A stretch of DNA of 64,000 nt from Comamonas odontotermitis (GTDB lineage: Bacteria; Pseudomonadota; Gammaproteobacteria; Burkholderiales; Burkholderiaceae_C): the NCBI RefSeq assembly GCF_020080045.1, contig NZ_CP083451.1, positions 2,418,001 through 2,482,000 of the forward strand, read 5' to 3'. Shown in pieces: positions 14,632-22,204 of the stretch. The notes beneath the pieces were generated by a model. The model ran no database searches. It was not told the origin of the DNA and saw only the letters and a program-made list of their open reading frames with translations. Position numbers and translations under genes: made by a program. Every line of letters starts with the position of its first letter. Within the stretch, counting starts at the first letter, position 1.

Positions 14632-14829
14632 CTAGACGACTCCAGCAAAGGGGTCGTCAATTGCGGCCTTGTCCCATGCGCTCAATTTGATGTCAGCACG
14701 GCTCGTTCTCTCGTCAAACGCAAGGGCCTCCACTGACACAGAAACAAGGCGGCCTGACACGGCCAGTAGCGCTGCAGCCAGCGCTTTCTCTAATTCTTCG
14801 GTCGAAACATTCTTAAGAGGTGCTGACAT
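14632..14829 (-). CDS. Small phage protein on the minus strand
   Basis: A 65-residue protein (STEELEKALAAALLAVSGRL, VEALAFDERTSRADIKLSAW). It has protein-like composition and an SD (GGAGAAGAAG) before the ATG at 14829. It lies between rightward genes, and its start codon shares a CATG with the start of the rightward gene at 14828. No domain recognised. Amino-acid composition favours this strand in the overlap, but its reality is not certain. Confidence 0.45.
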   Translation of the reverse strand: MSAPLKNVSTEELEKALAAALLAVSGRLVSVSVEALAFDERTSRADIKLSAWDKAAIDDPFAGVV

Positions 14830-15031
14830 GACTTCTTCTCCAATCTTTAAAGCTTTGAATCTTCTCGCGGAAATTTATGGTCGCACGCCATTGTCGCCTG
14901 CAGCGTGCACAGCATTCCAGCAAGCCACTGGAATTCAGGATGAGTCGTTGCTGGTCAACAAACTAAGCCACTGGCTCAAGACCTCTGACCGGTTTCCGTT
15001 GCCGCTTGACTTCCGAACAGAGCAATCCTAG
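14828..15031 (+). CDS. Small phage protein
   Basis: A 67-residue protein (FKALNLLAEIYGRTPLSPAA, DESLLVNKLSHWLKTSDRFP). The SD AGAGGTG precedes the ATG at 14828. Function unknown; first of a run of tightly packed genes. Confidence 0.6.
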   Translation: MTSSPIFKALNLLAEIYGRTPLSPAACTAFQQATGIQDESLLVNKLSHWLKTSDRFPLPLDFRTEQS

Positions 15032-15040
15032 GAGAAGCCA

Positions 15041-15331
15041 ATGAATGACTTGTCCAACCATTACGCACTGAGCCGAGCTCAGGCCCGATGGGATGGCATG
15101 GAGCCATCATTCCCAGCTCCATCGCTGACCAGCCCATTCCTGCCGAAGTTCTCCGGTGTAGTGGACACCGCGTTCAAGAACTTCGATCCGGGAACGCTTG
15201 ATGCCATCTGCTGCCAGTTGCTGGCAGGAAACAGCACTGCTGTAGGCGATTTACTGCACGACTACCTGCTGGAGGTCTGCCAAGACGGGGTTGAAGAAGC
15301 CTTAGACGAAGAAGCAAGGAGGGATTGGTAA
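15041..15331 (+). CDS. Phage hypothetical protein
   Basis: A 96-residue acidic protein (TLDAICCQLLAGNSTAVGDL, LLEVCQDGVEEALDEEARRD). The SD is AGGAG before the ATG at 15041. The stop TAA shares its last A with the next ATG (TAATG). Confidence 0.65.
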   Translation: MNDLSNHYALSRAQARWDGMEPSFPAPSLTSPFLPKFSGVVDTAFKNFDPGTLDAICCQLLAGNSTAVGDLLHDYLLEVCQDGVEEALDEEARRDW

Positions 15332-15528
15332 TGGAACACCTCAATGCGCCCTACCTGCGGGCCTTGGCGAGTGGCCAGCAAGTGCTGGTGAAACCGCCCT
15401 ATGACGACGAATTCATACCGCTTTTCGATGCATCCAGCACAGCCCTGGCAGCACTCCTGCGGCCCAGCACGATCGTGAACCCAGGAGTCTGGGAATTCAA
15501 AGTTAAGGAGATTGAAGATGACGAGTGA
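15331..15528 (+). CDS. Small phage protein
   Basis: A 65-residue protein (LRALASGQQVLVKPPYDDEF) with AAGGAGGG upstream of the ATG at 15331. It overlaps the next gene by 11 bases. Unknown function. Confidence 0.6.
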   Translation: MEHLNAPYLRALASGQQVLVKPPYDDEFIPLFDASSTALAALLRPSTIVNPGVWEFKVKEIEDDE

Positions 15529-15841
15529 GAACAGCGAACAGACAGCGGCTCCAATAGGATGGATCAGTGTGGATGACCGCCTGCCAACCCCAGGAACACC
15601 TGTGCTTCTGGATATTGGTAGCAAATACCCAATCAGAGCCATGTGGGCTGCCAAGCACACCATCGAAGCAGGCGATGACGACACCGACTGGGGCGAATAT
15701 GTCGAAGCAGACGATATGTACTACTGCCCCGAAGGCTGGTACGAATGGAACGTTCATGAGGAAACGCACTGGAGTGTGAGCGCCAAAGCTATCGCGTGGA
15801 TGCCGTTGCCTCATCCGGTCACCAAACACATGGAGGTGTGA
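15518..15841 (+). CDS. DUF551-like phage protein
   Basis: A 107-residue protein. GWISVDDRLPTPGTPVLLDI near the N-terminus and AIAWMPLPHP near the C-terminus are the two ends of the DUF551 pattern, common in phage accessory regions and of unknown function. ATG 15518 has AAGGAG 7 nt upstream. Confidence 0.75.
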   Translation: MTSENSEQTAAPIGWISVDDRLPTPGTPVLLDIGSKYPIRAMWAAKHTIEAGDDDTDWGEYVEADDMYYCPEGWYEWNVHEETHWSVSAKAIAWMPLPHPVTKHMEV

Positions 15842-15842
15842 G

Positions 15843-16202
15843 ATGACCGAACGCGAACTTCTTGATCTGGCTGCCAAGGCCGCTGGGATTGAAATTACCT
15901 GGGAGCATGGCCAAGATTTCCCAGAGCGCGTGGAACTGTTCCGGGGGCACCTTGCCAACTATGAACCTTGGAACCCGCTGACCGACGATGGCGACGCACT
16001 GCGACTGGTGGTGACTCTTGGCATTGAGGTGAGTTATCACCACGATAAATGCCAGTCTCTGGCGGTGGTTCCAGGCACCTCTCGTGGGCGGGGTGAGTAT
16101 TGGCATTCTGGTGAACCAATGGAAGCCACCCGCCGCGCCATCGTCCATGCCGCAGCTGCAATCCACTTAGCCAAGGAGCCCCCATGTTCATCTACAAGCT
16201 AG
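15843..16202 (+). CDS. Phage ABA-sandwich-like protein
   Basis: A 119-residue protein. The block WNPLTDDGDALRLVVTLGIE and the C-terminal EATRRAIVHAAAAIHLAKE match a widespread phage family described as an alpha-beta-alpha sandwich domain; the function is unknown. SD GGAGGTG before the ATG at 15843. Confidence 0.7.
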   Translation: MTERELLDLAAKAAGIEITWEHGQDFPERVELFRGHLANYEPWNPLTDDGDALRLVVTLGIEVSYHHDKCQSLAVVPGTSRGRGEYWHSGEPMEATRRAIVHAAAAIHLAKEPPCSSTS

Positions 16203-16309
16203 GCGCTCATGTGAGTGAGACCCATTACCCATCCCGCCAAGCCGCAACTGATGCGGCCTTTTCTTTGTTCAATGGGCCCGTTGGCGGCCTAGTTGTGAGG
16301 CCAGCATGA
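16184..16309 (+). CDS. 41-residue phage protein
   Basis: MFIYKLGAHVSETHYPSRQA begins the frame; the SD AAGGAG lies 5 nt before the ATG at 16184. It starts inside the end of the upstream gene and its TGA overlaps the next ATG (ATGA). The overlapping start-stop pattern supports it as a real gene. No function known. Confidence 0.6.
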   Translation: MFIYKLGAHVSETHYPSRQAATDAAFSLFNGPVGGLVVRPA

Positions 16310-16452
16310 CCCCAATGCCCACCATGCCATCGCGCCCTCTTGTCGCCCCGCGAGGCGAGAAGCAAAGCCGCTATGTGCCAGCGGTAGCAACCGACATCCG
16401 CAAGACATTCGACAAGTACCGGCGCCTGATCGCGCTGCAGGAGAAGAAATGA
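16306..16452 (+). CDS. 48-residue basic phage protein
   Basis: A Pro/Arg-rich N-terminus (MTPMPTMPSRPLVAPRGEKQ), then a basic helix (DIRKTFDKYRRLIALQEKK). Both ends overlap neighbours through ATGA. Too short for a family call. Confidence 0.6.
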   Translation: MTPMPTMPSRPLVAPRGEKQSRYVPAVATDIRKTFDKYRRLIALQEKK

Positions 16453-16712
16453 ATTTCCCATACACCGGCTGGGTACTGATGCCCAGCTTCAAGCCAGTTG
16501 AGTTGACTTTTGTGAAAGACCGTGGCGGCTGGCACAGAGCAGAGAGGGGCAAGGATTATTCAATCCATGACATTTTCCCCGACAAGCACTCTGCAATCTC
16601 TGCTGGTCATGCTGCTTTGGTGGAGCAGCAGCTTGCTGTGAACAAGAAGCAAGCCAACATCCAAAAGCGCCGAGCAGCGCTGGAGAAGGCGGCAGGAGAG
16701 GCCAAGACTTGA
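16449..16712 (+). CDS. Phage hypothetical protein
   Basis: An 87-residue protein. A beta-rich first half (YTGWVLMPSFKPVELTFVKD) is followed by a long charged helix (LAVNKKQANIQKRRAALEKA). It is coupled by ATGA to the gene before it, and its TGA overlaps a possible TTG start after it. Unknown function. Confidence 0.65.
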   Translation: MNFPYTGWVLMPSFKPVELTFVKDRGGWHRAERGKDYSIHDIFPDKHSAISAGHAALVEQQLAVNKKQANIQKRRAALEKAAGEAKT

Positions 16713-16798
16713 GAACCCTCTTCCACGCATTCCTCTGGAGCGCCATCACGGCGCTTTCTTTTTGTGCGGCCGCTGTGTATGCGGGCGCGATTGTTTAA
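16709..16798 (+). CDS. Candidate 29-residue membrane peptide, TTG start
   Basis: The frame from a TTG that overlaps the preceding TGA (TTGA) encodes one hydrophobic helix (FLWSAITALSFCAAAVYAGA). AGGAGAGG lies 7 nt upstream. The same TTGA-type overlap starts rusA in this phage. An inverted repeat AGCGCC/GGCGCT followed by a T-rich stretch lies within it and might instead act as a terminator. Confidence 0.45.
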   Translation: MRTLFHAFLWSAITALSFCAAAVYAGAIV

Positions 16799-16807
16799 GG
16801 ACGCTCT

Positions 16808-17026
16808 ATGCAAACAAGCCCTCGCCAGAGGCAATTGCCTGGCCGCGTAGAAGCGCTGCGCCTGGTAATCGGCCAAGGGGTAGCAAAGAGTAGCCCCGCG
16901 TTAAAGCACCTCGCCGGGATGCATGTGCGCCACCAGCCTATGCGCCGACCTCTGCTCGAAACCATCACCTTCTCCAGCGGAATTGACCAACTGTCCGCTG
17001 AGGAGCGGGCAGCAATGCCTTTCTAA
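16808..17026 (+). CDS. Small basic phage protein
   Basis: A 72-residue protein (QLPGRVEALRLVIGQGVAKS) with SD AAGGA before the ATG at 16808. Unknown function. Confidence 0.55.
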   Translation: MQTSPRQRQLPGRVEALRLVIGQGVAKSSPALKHLAGMHVRHQPMRRPLLETITFSSGIDQLSAEERAAMPF

Positions 17027-17049
17027 CCAAGCAGCCCCAAGGAAACACC

Positions 17050-17700
17050 ATGTCCATAGCGACCATGATTCTCGGCAACTCAGGCAGTGGCAAGTCCACC
17101 AGCCTGCGCAATCTTGACCCGGCATCAACCCTACTGATCCAGTGCATCAACAAGCCTTTGCCGTTTCGCGCAAGTGACTGGAGGCCTTGCACCAAGGCAA
17201 CGCCAGAGGGGAATGTTGTCCGCACTGATAAGCCAGACGCGATCCTGAAAGTGCTTCAAGGCAGCACCCAGGACATCGTGGTGATTGATGACTACCAGGC
17301 GGTGCTGATCAACGAACTGATCAGCCGAAGTGCCGAGCGCGGCTACGACAAGTTCACTGACATTGCCAAGAACGCATGGGAGGTGTTCCAGGCCGCTGGG
17401 CGCCTAGCGGATCACCGCCGTGTCTACATCCTGACACATACGCAGACTGATGAGACTGGGCAGATCCGCATGAAGACCGTCGGCAAGATGGTGGACAGCA
17501 TGATCGTGCCAGAAGGCTATTTCACCATCGTTCTGCGCACAGAGGTGATCAACAGCCAGTACCTATTTGCTACCCAGTCCAATGGACAGGACTGCTGCAA
17601 GTCTCCCATGGGGATGTTTGCGGATCAGCACATTCCCAATGATCTAGCCGAGGTGGACAAGCAGATATGCGAGTTCTACGGCCTCACAGCAACCGCCTAA
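17050..17700 (+). CDS. Sak4-like (AAA_24) phage recombination ATPase
   Basis: A 216-residue RecA-fold protein. The Walker A GNSGSGKST lies at residues 9-17. Walker B IVVIDDYQ is near residue 77, and a RecA-like VYILTHTQTDETGQIRMKTV lies near 125-144. The family (AAA_24, including Sak4 single-strand annealing proteins) promotes homologous recombination of phage DNA, usually with a cognate SSB. The next gene is an SSB-like protein, which strengthens the call. Confidence 0.75.
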   Translation: MSIATMILGNSGSGKSTSLRNLDPASTLLIQCINKPLPFRASDWRPCTKATPEGNVVRTDKPDAILKVLQGSTQDIVVIDDYQAVLINELISRSAERGYDKFTDIAKNAWEVFQAAGRLADHRRVYILTHTQTDETGQIRMKTVGKMVDSMIVPEGYFTIVLRTEVINSQYLFATQSNGQDCCKSPMGMFADQHIPNDLAEVDKQICEFYGLTATA

Positions 17701-17745
17701 CAGGGCGGCTTTTTAATCCCAAGAGCAACCAAGTAAGGAAACACC

Positions 17746-18417
17746 ATGTACACCATTGACAAAAATGCGGCACGCGAGGCAGAGAATTTCAGCAGCTTTC
17801 TGACCGAAACCGGGAAGTACAAAGGCAAGTTCATTCGAGCCGAGAAGCTGGTAAGCACCAACAAGGGCACTCACGGCGTGGGCTTCACCTTCGAGTCTGA
17901 CTCGAAGCAAACCACTCGCTTTGACATCTGGACAATGAATGCCCAGAACGAGCACTTGATGGGATTCAAGACCATCAATGCAATCATGGCTTGCATGAAG
18001 CTCAAAGGCGTCACAGTGGCCCAGGGTGAGGTTGAGCGATTCGACTACACCACCAAGCAGTCGTTCAAAGAACAGGCTGAGGTTTTTCCCGAGCTGGTGA
18101 ACTGCCCTATCGGTTTGGTTCTGCAAAAGACCGAATACGAGAAGATGCGCGATGGTCGCAAGACAGGAGAAACTGGTTGGCGTTTGGAGCTGACTGCTCC
18201 GTTCGAGGCTGCCACAGAGTTCACAGCTGCTGAGATCATGGATCGGGCCACGCAGCCCAAGAAGCTGGCATCCATCATGGCCAGCTTGGCAGACCGGCCA
18301 TTGAAGGCACGCCCTGTCGCGCAGCCCAGCCAAGGCAACTATGGCTACAGCGAGCCGCCTGCAGGCCATCCAGCGAACGGCGGTTTTAACTCGCCAGATG
18401 ATGACTTGCCATATTGA
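17746..18417 (+). CDS. SSB-like phage protein
   Basis: A 223-residue protein. The N-terminal 150 residues are beta-rich (KYKGKFIRAEKLVSTNKGTH, VGFTFESDSKQTTRFDIWTM) and could form an OB-type fold. A flexible Gly/Pro/Asn linker follows, and the last residues are SPDDDLPY. This acidic tip closely resembles the DDDIPF tail by which SSB recruits partner proteins. Together with the preceding Sak4-like ATPase it forms a recombination pair. I am sure of the tail, less of the fold. Confidence 0.7.
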   Translation: MYTIDKNAAREAENFSSFLTETGKYKGKFIRAEKLVSTNKGTHGVGFTFESDSKQTTRFDIWTMNAQNEHLMGFKTINAIMACMKLKGVTVAQGEVERFDYTTKQSFKEQAEVFPELVNCPIGLVLQKTEYEKMRDGRKTGETGWRLELTAPFEAATEFTAAEIMDRATQPKKLASIMASLADRPLKARPVAQPSQGNYGYSEPPAGHPANGGFNSPDDDLPY

Positions 18418-18425
18418 GGGCGATC

Positions 18426-18638
18426 ATGCTGCCAGACACAAGCGACACTGAAAAGATGGCGCTGATCGGACGGCAGACGGTGTTGCGCAAAGCTAAGCGT
18501 GAAGCACTGCAAGAGCTGCGCGACACCGTTGTTCCAATGCTGAACACGGGCGAAGACTCCAGCAACATCAGGGCTCTATTGCTGCCGATCATTGACCGCG
18601 TAGAGGCCTGTAATCGGGCACTGGCAGACCTTAGCTAG
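18426..18638 (+). CDS. Small helical phage protein
   Basis: A 70-residue charged helical protein (TVLRKAKREALQELRDTVVP). SD GAGGG before the ATG at 18426. Its end overlaps the convergent gene by 8 bases. Unknown function. Confidence 0.6.
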   Translation: MLPDTSDTEKMALIGRQTVLRKAKREALQELRDTVVPMLNTGEDSSNIRALLLPIIDRVEACNRALADLS

Positions 18639-18888
18639 CCAACGGAACCCGCGTCCCATCCTTGGCAATCAGCGCATTGCTCTCTCTGACTACGAGCTTG
18701 ACGCCATGGAACTCGTTGAAGTCATTGCCTTCAAGCGGCTTCAGTCCAACAGACTTCCTGATCAGAGTCCGGCCTGCATTCAAGTCATCCAGGGCAATCT
18801 TGGTCAGTTCAAAGCACTGCGGATAGGCATTGTCATTGGCTTTCCAGTGCTCACGTAGAGCGCCAAGCATCGAGTCGTAGAGGGTCAT
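18631..18888 (-). CDS. Phage hypothetical protein, opposite strand
   Basis: An 85-residue protein (MLGALREHWKANDNAYPQCF, ELTKIALDDLNAGRTLIRKS). Composition looks real; the SD is weak. It interrupts the rightward block on the minus strand, so it may have its own promoter. No domain recognised. Confidence 0.55.
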   Translation of the reverse strand: MTLYDSMLGALREHWKANDNAYPQCFELTKIALDDLNAGRTLIRKSVGLKPLEGNDFNEFHGVKLVVRESNALIAKDGTRVPLAS

Positions 18889-18967
18889 AGCCCGCTAGTC
18901 TACCGCCCCCAGTGGGCACCTATTCACAGCCCGCCCTGAGCGGGCATTTCCATTTAGGGAGGCCACC

Positions 18968-19771
18968 ATGGCTGACACCATCACCCTGGCTATCGACGCC
19001 CTCGCCTCTGCCGCGTTCATTGAAGGCGGGGTATCAATCGAGCGCACCGACGAAGCACGCGAATTCACCGAGCAGCGCAAGCGTGAACTGATCGAAGCAA
19101 TCGCAGTGGGCCAACTCCAGGCAGTGGCAGCACAGGCGCCCGCAGCAGTGGCTGTGCCTGAGGGCTGGAAGCTGGTGCCGCTGGAGCCGACTCATGACAT
19201 GCTTGCACAGGCATCTATGCGCCTACAGCAGAACACGTTCCCAGCAGAATCTGAACTGGAATTTCAGGCAGATGCACACACCGCCTGGGACGCAATGCTT
19301 TCCGTCGCCCCAGAACTTCCAGCTACCGAGGATTCCTCGGCAGGTGACGTGGTGGAGGTGCAGGCCGAGCCGGTGGCGTGGCGTTACAAGAGGCGTGGAG
19401 ACTGCTTTGGCGACTTCTGGTTCAAGCCAGCCGGGAAATCTGCAGATTATCTACGCATTGGCCGGGAAGATGGGGTGGTGCTTGCGCCTTGTCCAGATCA
19501 CTTCGACTGGACGCCTCTCTACACAGCACCCCAGGCCCAGCCCGCTGATGCGCTGGATGCAAAGCGCTATCGGCTCTTGACGATCAAGGATGTGATCGAG
19601 GCCGAAGATGAATTCCTGCAAGACGACTGCAGTTGGAAGAAGGACGAAGGAAGGATATGGGTGGGCGCAGGTTGGACACCTTTGCTGCGGACCGTGCGCC
19701 GCGCCCTCGTTAGAACAGAGGCAACCACTGACAACGCCCAGGCTGCATCCCAGGAAGGCGGTACAGCATGA
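18968..19771 (+). CDS. Phage accessory protein (PEGWKLVPLEPT type)
   Basis: A 267-residue mosaic of short modules seen in many Burkholderiales and enterobacterial phages: PEGWKLVPLEPTHDMLAQAS (about residues 63-82), a helical N-terminus, AEPVAWRYKRRGDCFGDFWF (about 135-154) and a LYTAPQAQPAD segment (about 180). These repeat-type modules have no known activity. Its stop overlaps the next start. Confidence 0.7.
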   Translation: MADTITLAIDALASAAFIEGGVSIERTDEAREFTEQRKRELIEAIAVGQLQAVAAQAPAAVAVPEGWKLVPLEPTHDMLAQASMRLQQNTFPAESELEFQADAHTAWDAMLSVAPELPATEDSSAGDVVEVQAEPVAWRYKRRGDCFGDFWFKPAGKSADYLRIGREDGVVLAPCPDHFDWTPLYTAPQAQPADALDAKRYRLLTIKDVIEAEDEFLQDDCSWKKDEGRIWVGAGWTPLLRTVRRALVRTEATTDNAQAASQEGGTA

Positions 19772-20034
19772 TCGCGCAACTCTTTATCGCCTTGTTCGGC
19801 GTTACTGCCGTAGCGCTATCGCAGTCAACCCTGGCATCTCGCCGCCGTTGGGCTTCCGTCTTTGGCCTTGTGGGGCAACCGCTCTGGTTCTATGCCGCTT
19901 GGCAGTCGGAGCAGTGGGGAATCTTCGCTCTCTGCTTCCTCTACACGCTGTCTTGGGGCAATGGCTTCTATTCAAACTGGATCGCCGCCATGGCTGCGGC
20001 CCAGGAAGGCGGCAATGCCGCGAAGGAGGCGTGA
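19768..20034 (+). CDS. Small multi-TM phage protein
   Basis: An 88-residue protein with up to three membrane helices (LFIALFGVTAVALSQSTL, WASVFGLVGQPLWFYAAW, WGIFALCFLYTLSWGN). It overlaps both neighbours (ATGA before, TGATG after). Function unknown. Confidence 0.65.
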   Translation: MIAQLFIALFGVTAVALSQSTLASRRRWASVFGLVGQPLWFYAAWQSEQWGIFALCFLYTLSWGNGFYSNWIAAMAAAQEGGNAAKEA

Positions 20035-20522
20035 TGCCAATTAGCCCAGAAAATCGGGCGCGCTACCCAGCCAACTGGCAGGAGATCCGCGCCCATATCT
20101 TGGCGCGTGCCGGTAACCGATGCGAGAAATGCAAGGCGCCAAACCATGAGCGCATCGCCCGCGGCTGCGATGACGATGCCAACACCTACATGCTGGATAC
20201 CGCAGATGTCTATGACGCCGACACCGGTCAGCATCTCGGCCAGTGCCGCATGAGCGACTACAGCGTTGCGCGCATGGTCGACATTGTGCTGACCATCGCC
20301 CATATCCACGATCCTGACCCGGCGAACTGCGCGGATGACAACCTGATGGCCCTCTGCCAACGCTGCCACAACAAGCATGACGCCCCCATGCGCGCCGTGA
20401 ATGCTCGGGCAACGCGCAGAGCACGACTTGCCGTTGGCGATCTCTTTGAGGTTGAACAACGCGCCCAGGCGCAGGAGGGCCAGCCCGCCCAGGCCCAACC
20501 ACAGAAGGACAGCAACCAATGA
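20034..20522 (+). CDS. HNH endonuclease
   Basis: A 162-residue HNH nuclease. The zinc/ββα-metal core has CEKCKAPN (about residues 33-40), TIAHIHDPDPANCADDNLMA (about 86-105) and LCQRCHNKHDAPMR, the standard H-N-H order. The C-terminus is a Gln/Ala/Pro-rich tail. SD AAGGAGG before the ATG at 20034. Such enzymes in early regions act in DNA processing or homing. Confidence 0.88.
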   Translation: MPISPENRARYPANWQEIRAHILARAGNRCEKCKAPNHERIARGCDDDANTYMLDTADVYDADTGQHLGQCRMSDYSVARMVDIVLTIAHIHDPDPANCADDNLMALCQRCHNKHDAPMRAVNARATRRARLAVGDLFEVEQRAQAQEGQPAQAQPQKDSNQ

Positions 20523-20707
20523 CCGAAACAGCAGAGCAAAGACATGAACGCTGGGAGCGTGAACGCGAAGCTGACTTGGCCGCTATCACCTTGGGCCTGG
20601 CCTACCAGACCGAGCAGCACGGAATCATTTACTGGGGCGGGAACGGTGAGCAGTTCCGTTCAGGATATTGGGCGGGCAAGGCAGCCCAGGCCAAGAAAGA
20701 GGAATGA
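20519..20707 (+). CDS. Small phage protein
   Basis: A 62-residue charged protein (AEQRHERWEREREADLAAIT, then YWGGNGEQFRSGYWAGKAA). It overlaps the HNH gene by 4 bases. Unknown function. Confidence 0.6.
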   Translation: MTETAEQRHERWEREREADLAAITLGLAYQTEQHGIIYWGGNGEQFRSGYWAGKAAQAKKEE

Positions 20708-20710
20708 GAT

Positions 20711-21115
20711 ATGAAATTCCAAATAGAAATTCAAATCGAAGGCAAGCCGCCGCATGTCGAGATTTACGACAAGCACGAGGTACAGAGCCACGCGCGGGCG
20801 GTGAAGTGGGCGCAAGAGACCGTGGCTATGTTCAATGCAACGCTGCGCCACGGGGAGCGCCCCAGAACCCTTCTTTCCGTCACCATCATTGATGAAGGCG
20901 CAGCTGGTCTGCCGCACACCTGGCAGAAGCAGAACCTGGTGACACAGAGCGACGGCCACGGCGTTTTTGACATCATGAAGTGTGCAGAGTGCGGGGCTAC
21001 TGGCCGTAGATATGGGCTCAGCGAGAGCATCACGCGCAGCCAGGCCTATCGCGCCAAGAAGTGGAACAACTGCCCGGGCTCCAAGCAACAGCCCGCCCCC
21101 AAGGAGGCGCCATGA
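20711..21115 (+). CDS. Phage protein with possible zinc ribbon
   Basis: A 134-residue protein. A beta-rich first half (KFQIEIQIEGKPPHVEIYDK) is followed by CAECGATGRRYGLSESI and a single later Cys (NNCPGSK), which could complete a zinc site only in part. Its stop overlaps the next ATG. Unknown function. Confidence 0.6.
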   Translation: MKFQIEIQIEGKPPHVEIYDKHEVQSHARAVKWAQETVAMFNATLRHGERPRTLLSVTIIDEGAAGLPHTWQKQNLVTQSDGHGVFDIMKCAECGATGRRYGLSESITRSQAYRAKKWNNCPGSKQQPAPKEAP

Positions 21116-21303
21116 CCCGCCTTTTTTTCGTTTTGGCTCCAGCCATCATCGCTGGTATGGCCGTCTTCGCTTTCGCGCTTTTGCTTGGGAACACCAATCG
21201 CGCAGCAGCTGTTCCAGCCTTTCTTCTGTTCTTCTTTGTAGTCGGGGTCGGATGGAGCGCCACAACCCCGCTACCAGAGCGCGGAGAAGGACCTCAGAAA
21301 TGA
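21112..21303 (+). CDS. Small two-TM phage protein
   Basis: A 63-residue protein with two hydrophobic segments (FFVLAPAIIAGMAVFAFALL and AVPAFLLFFFVVGVGW). SD AAGGAGG before the ATG at 21112; coupled on both sides by 4-base overlaps. Unknown function. Confidence 0.65.
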   Translation: MTRLFFVLAPAIIAGMAVFAFALLLGNTNRAAAVPAFLLFFFVVGVGWSATTPLPERGEGPQK

Positions 21304-21584
21304 CCACCCTCCACCTGCCCCTCAAGCGGGAATACTTCGAGGCCATCCGAGACGGCACCAAGACCGAGGAATACCGACTCTGTACACCGTACTGGCAGAA
21401 GCGCCTGTACTCACCTTTCGGAAGTTACGACGAGATCGTGCTGACCCTGGGCTACCCCGCCCGAGACGACCACGCCCGGCGTCTTGTGCGCCCTTGGCGC
21501 GGCTTCACGATCAAGACCATCACCCACCAGCACTTCGGCACTGAGCCGGTGCAGGTTTACGCCATCGATGTGAGGGCACCATGA
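21300..21584 (+). CDS. ASCH-domain (DUF3850-like) phage protein
   Basis: A 94-residue protein beginning TLHLPLKREYFEAIRDGTKT, then EEYRL and a beta-strand core. This is the ASCH/DUF3850 pattern, a PUA-like fold thought to bind RNA or modified nucleosides. ATG at 21300 overlaps the upstream TGA. Confidence 0.82.
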   Translation: MTTLHLPLKREYFEAIRDGTKTEEYRLCTPYWQKRLYSPFGSYDEIVLTLGYPARDDHARRLVRPWRGFTIKTITHQHFGTEPVQVYAIDVRAP

Positions 21585-22204
21585 CCGAATACGAACCAAC
21601 CCAAGAGCAATTTGAACAAGATGTCGCCAACTGGGGCATGGAAACGTTGCTCGACACCGGCCTCTATCGCCACCTACGTTTTCGCATGAGTTCCGGCGGC
21701 TTCCGCTGGTTCGACATAGTGACTTGGCCTGGCAAGCTGGTGATTACCGGTGACTGCGAAACCTACACGTTCGCTCGCTTGGAAGACATGTTCGAGTTCT
21801 TCCGCAGTAGTGGTCGCAGCATCAACCCAGGCTACTGGCAGGAAAAAATCTGCGATGGCAGTGACCGAGCCCGAGATTTTGATTGGGACCGATTCTGTGC
21901 AGAAGCCCTTGCCGAGTTCGATAGCGCAACTGCCAATGAAACTGACGAAGAGCGCAGAGCCACGGCGCGCAGGGATCTTGAAGACGAACTAGATGAAGCA
22001 GACCCTGACAAATTTGGCGCCATTCAGTTTTTGCGCAACTACCAATATCGCCCAGATGGCTACCAAGAACCGGCCTACTTTTGGTTTGACCTGTCGGAGA
22101 GCCCGCCCGATGGTGAAGGTTGGAATTACCACTATATCTGGTGCTGCCGCGCCATCGCTTGGGCAATCGAGCAGTACGACGCTCAGAAAGTGAAGGCACC
22201 ATGA
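21581..22204 (+). CDS. Phage hypothetical protein
   Basis: A 207-residue acidic protein rich in Trp and Phe (YRHLRFRMSSGGFRWFDIVT, GKLVITGDCETYTFARLEDM, WNYHYIWCCRAIAWAIEQYD). I recall similar full-length proteins in tailed phages of Burkholderiales and enterobacteria but no function. 4-base overlaps on both sides. Confidence 0.7.
   Translation: MTEYEPTQEQFEQDVANWGMETLLDTGLYRHLRFRMSSGGFRWFDIVTWPGKLVITGDCETYTFARLEDMFEFFRSSGRSINPGYWQEKICDGSDRARDFDWDRFCAEALAEFDSATANETDEERRATARRDLEDELDEADPDKFGAIQFLRNYQYRPDGYQEPAYFWFDLSESPPDGEGWNYHYIWCCRAIAWAIEQYDAQKVKAP

Noticed and set aside
14308..14736. 142-codon plus-strand frame across the second RNA region
   Set aside because: It has no protein-like pattern, it crosses the terminator at 14608, and no SD is seen.
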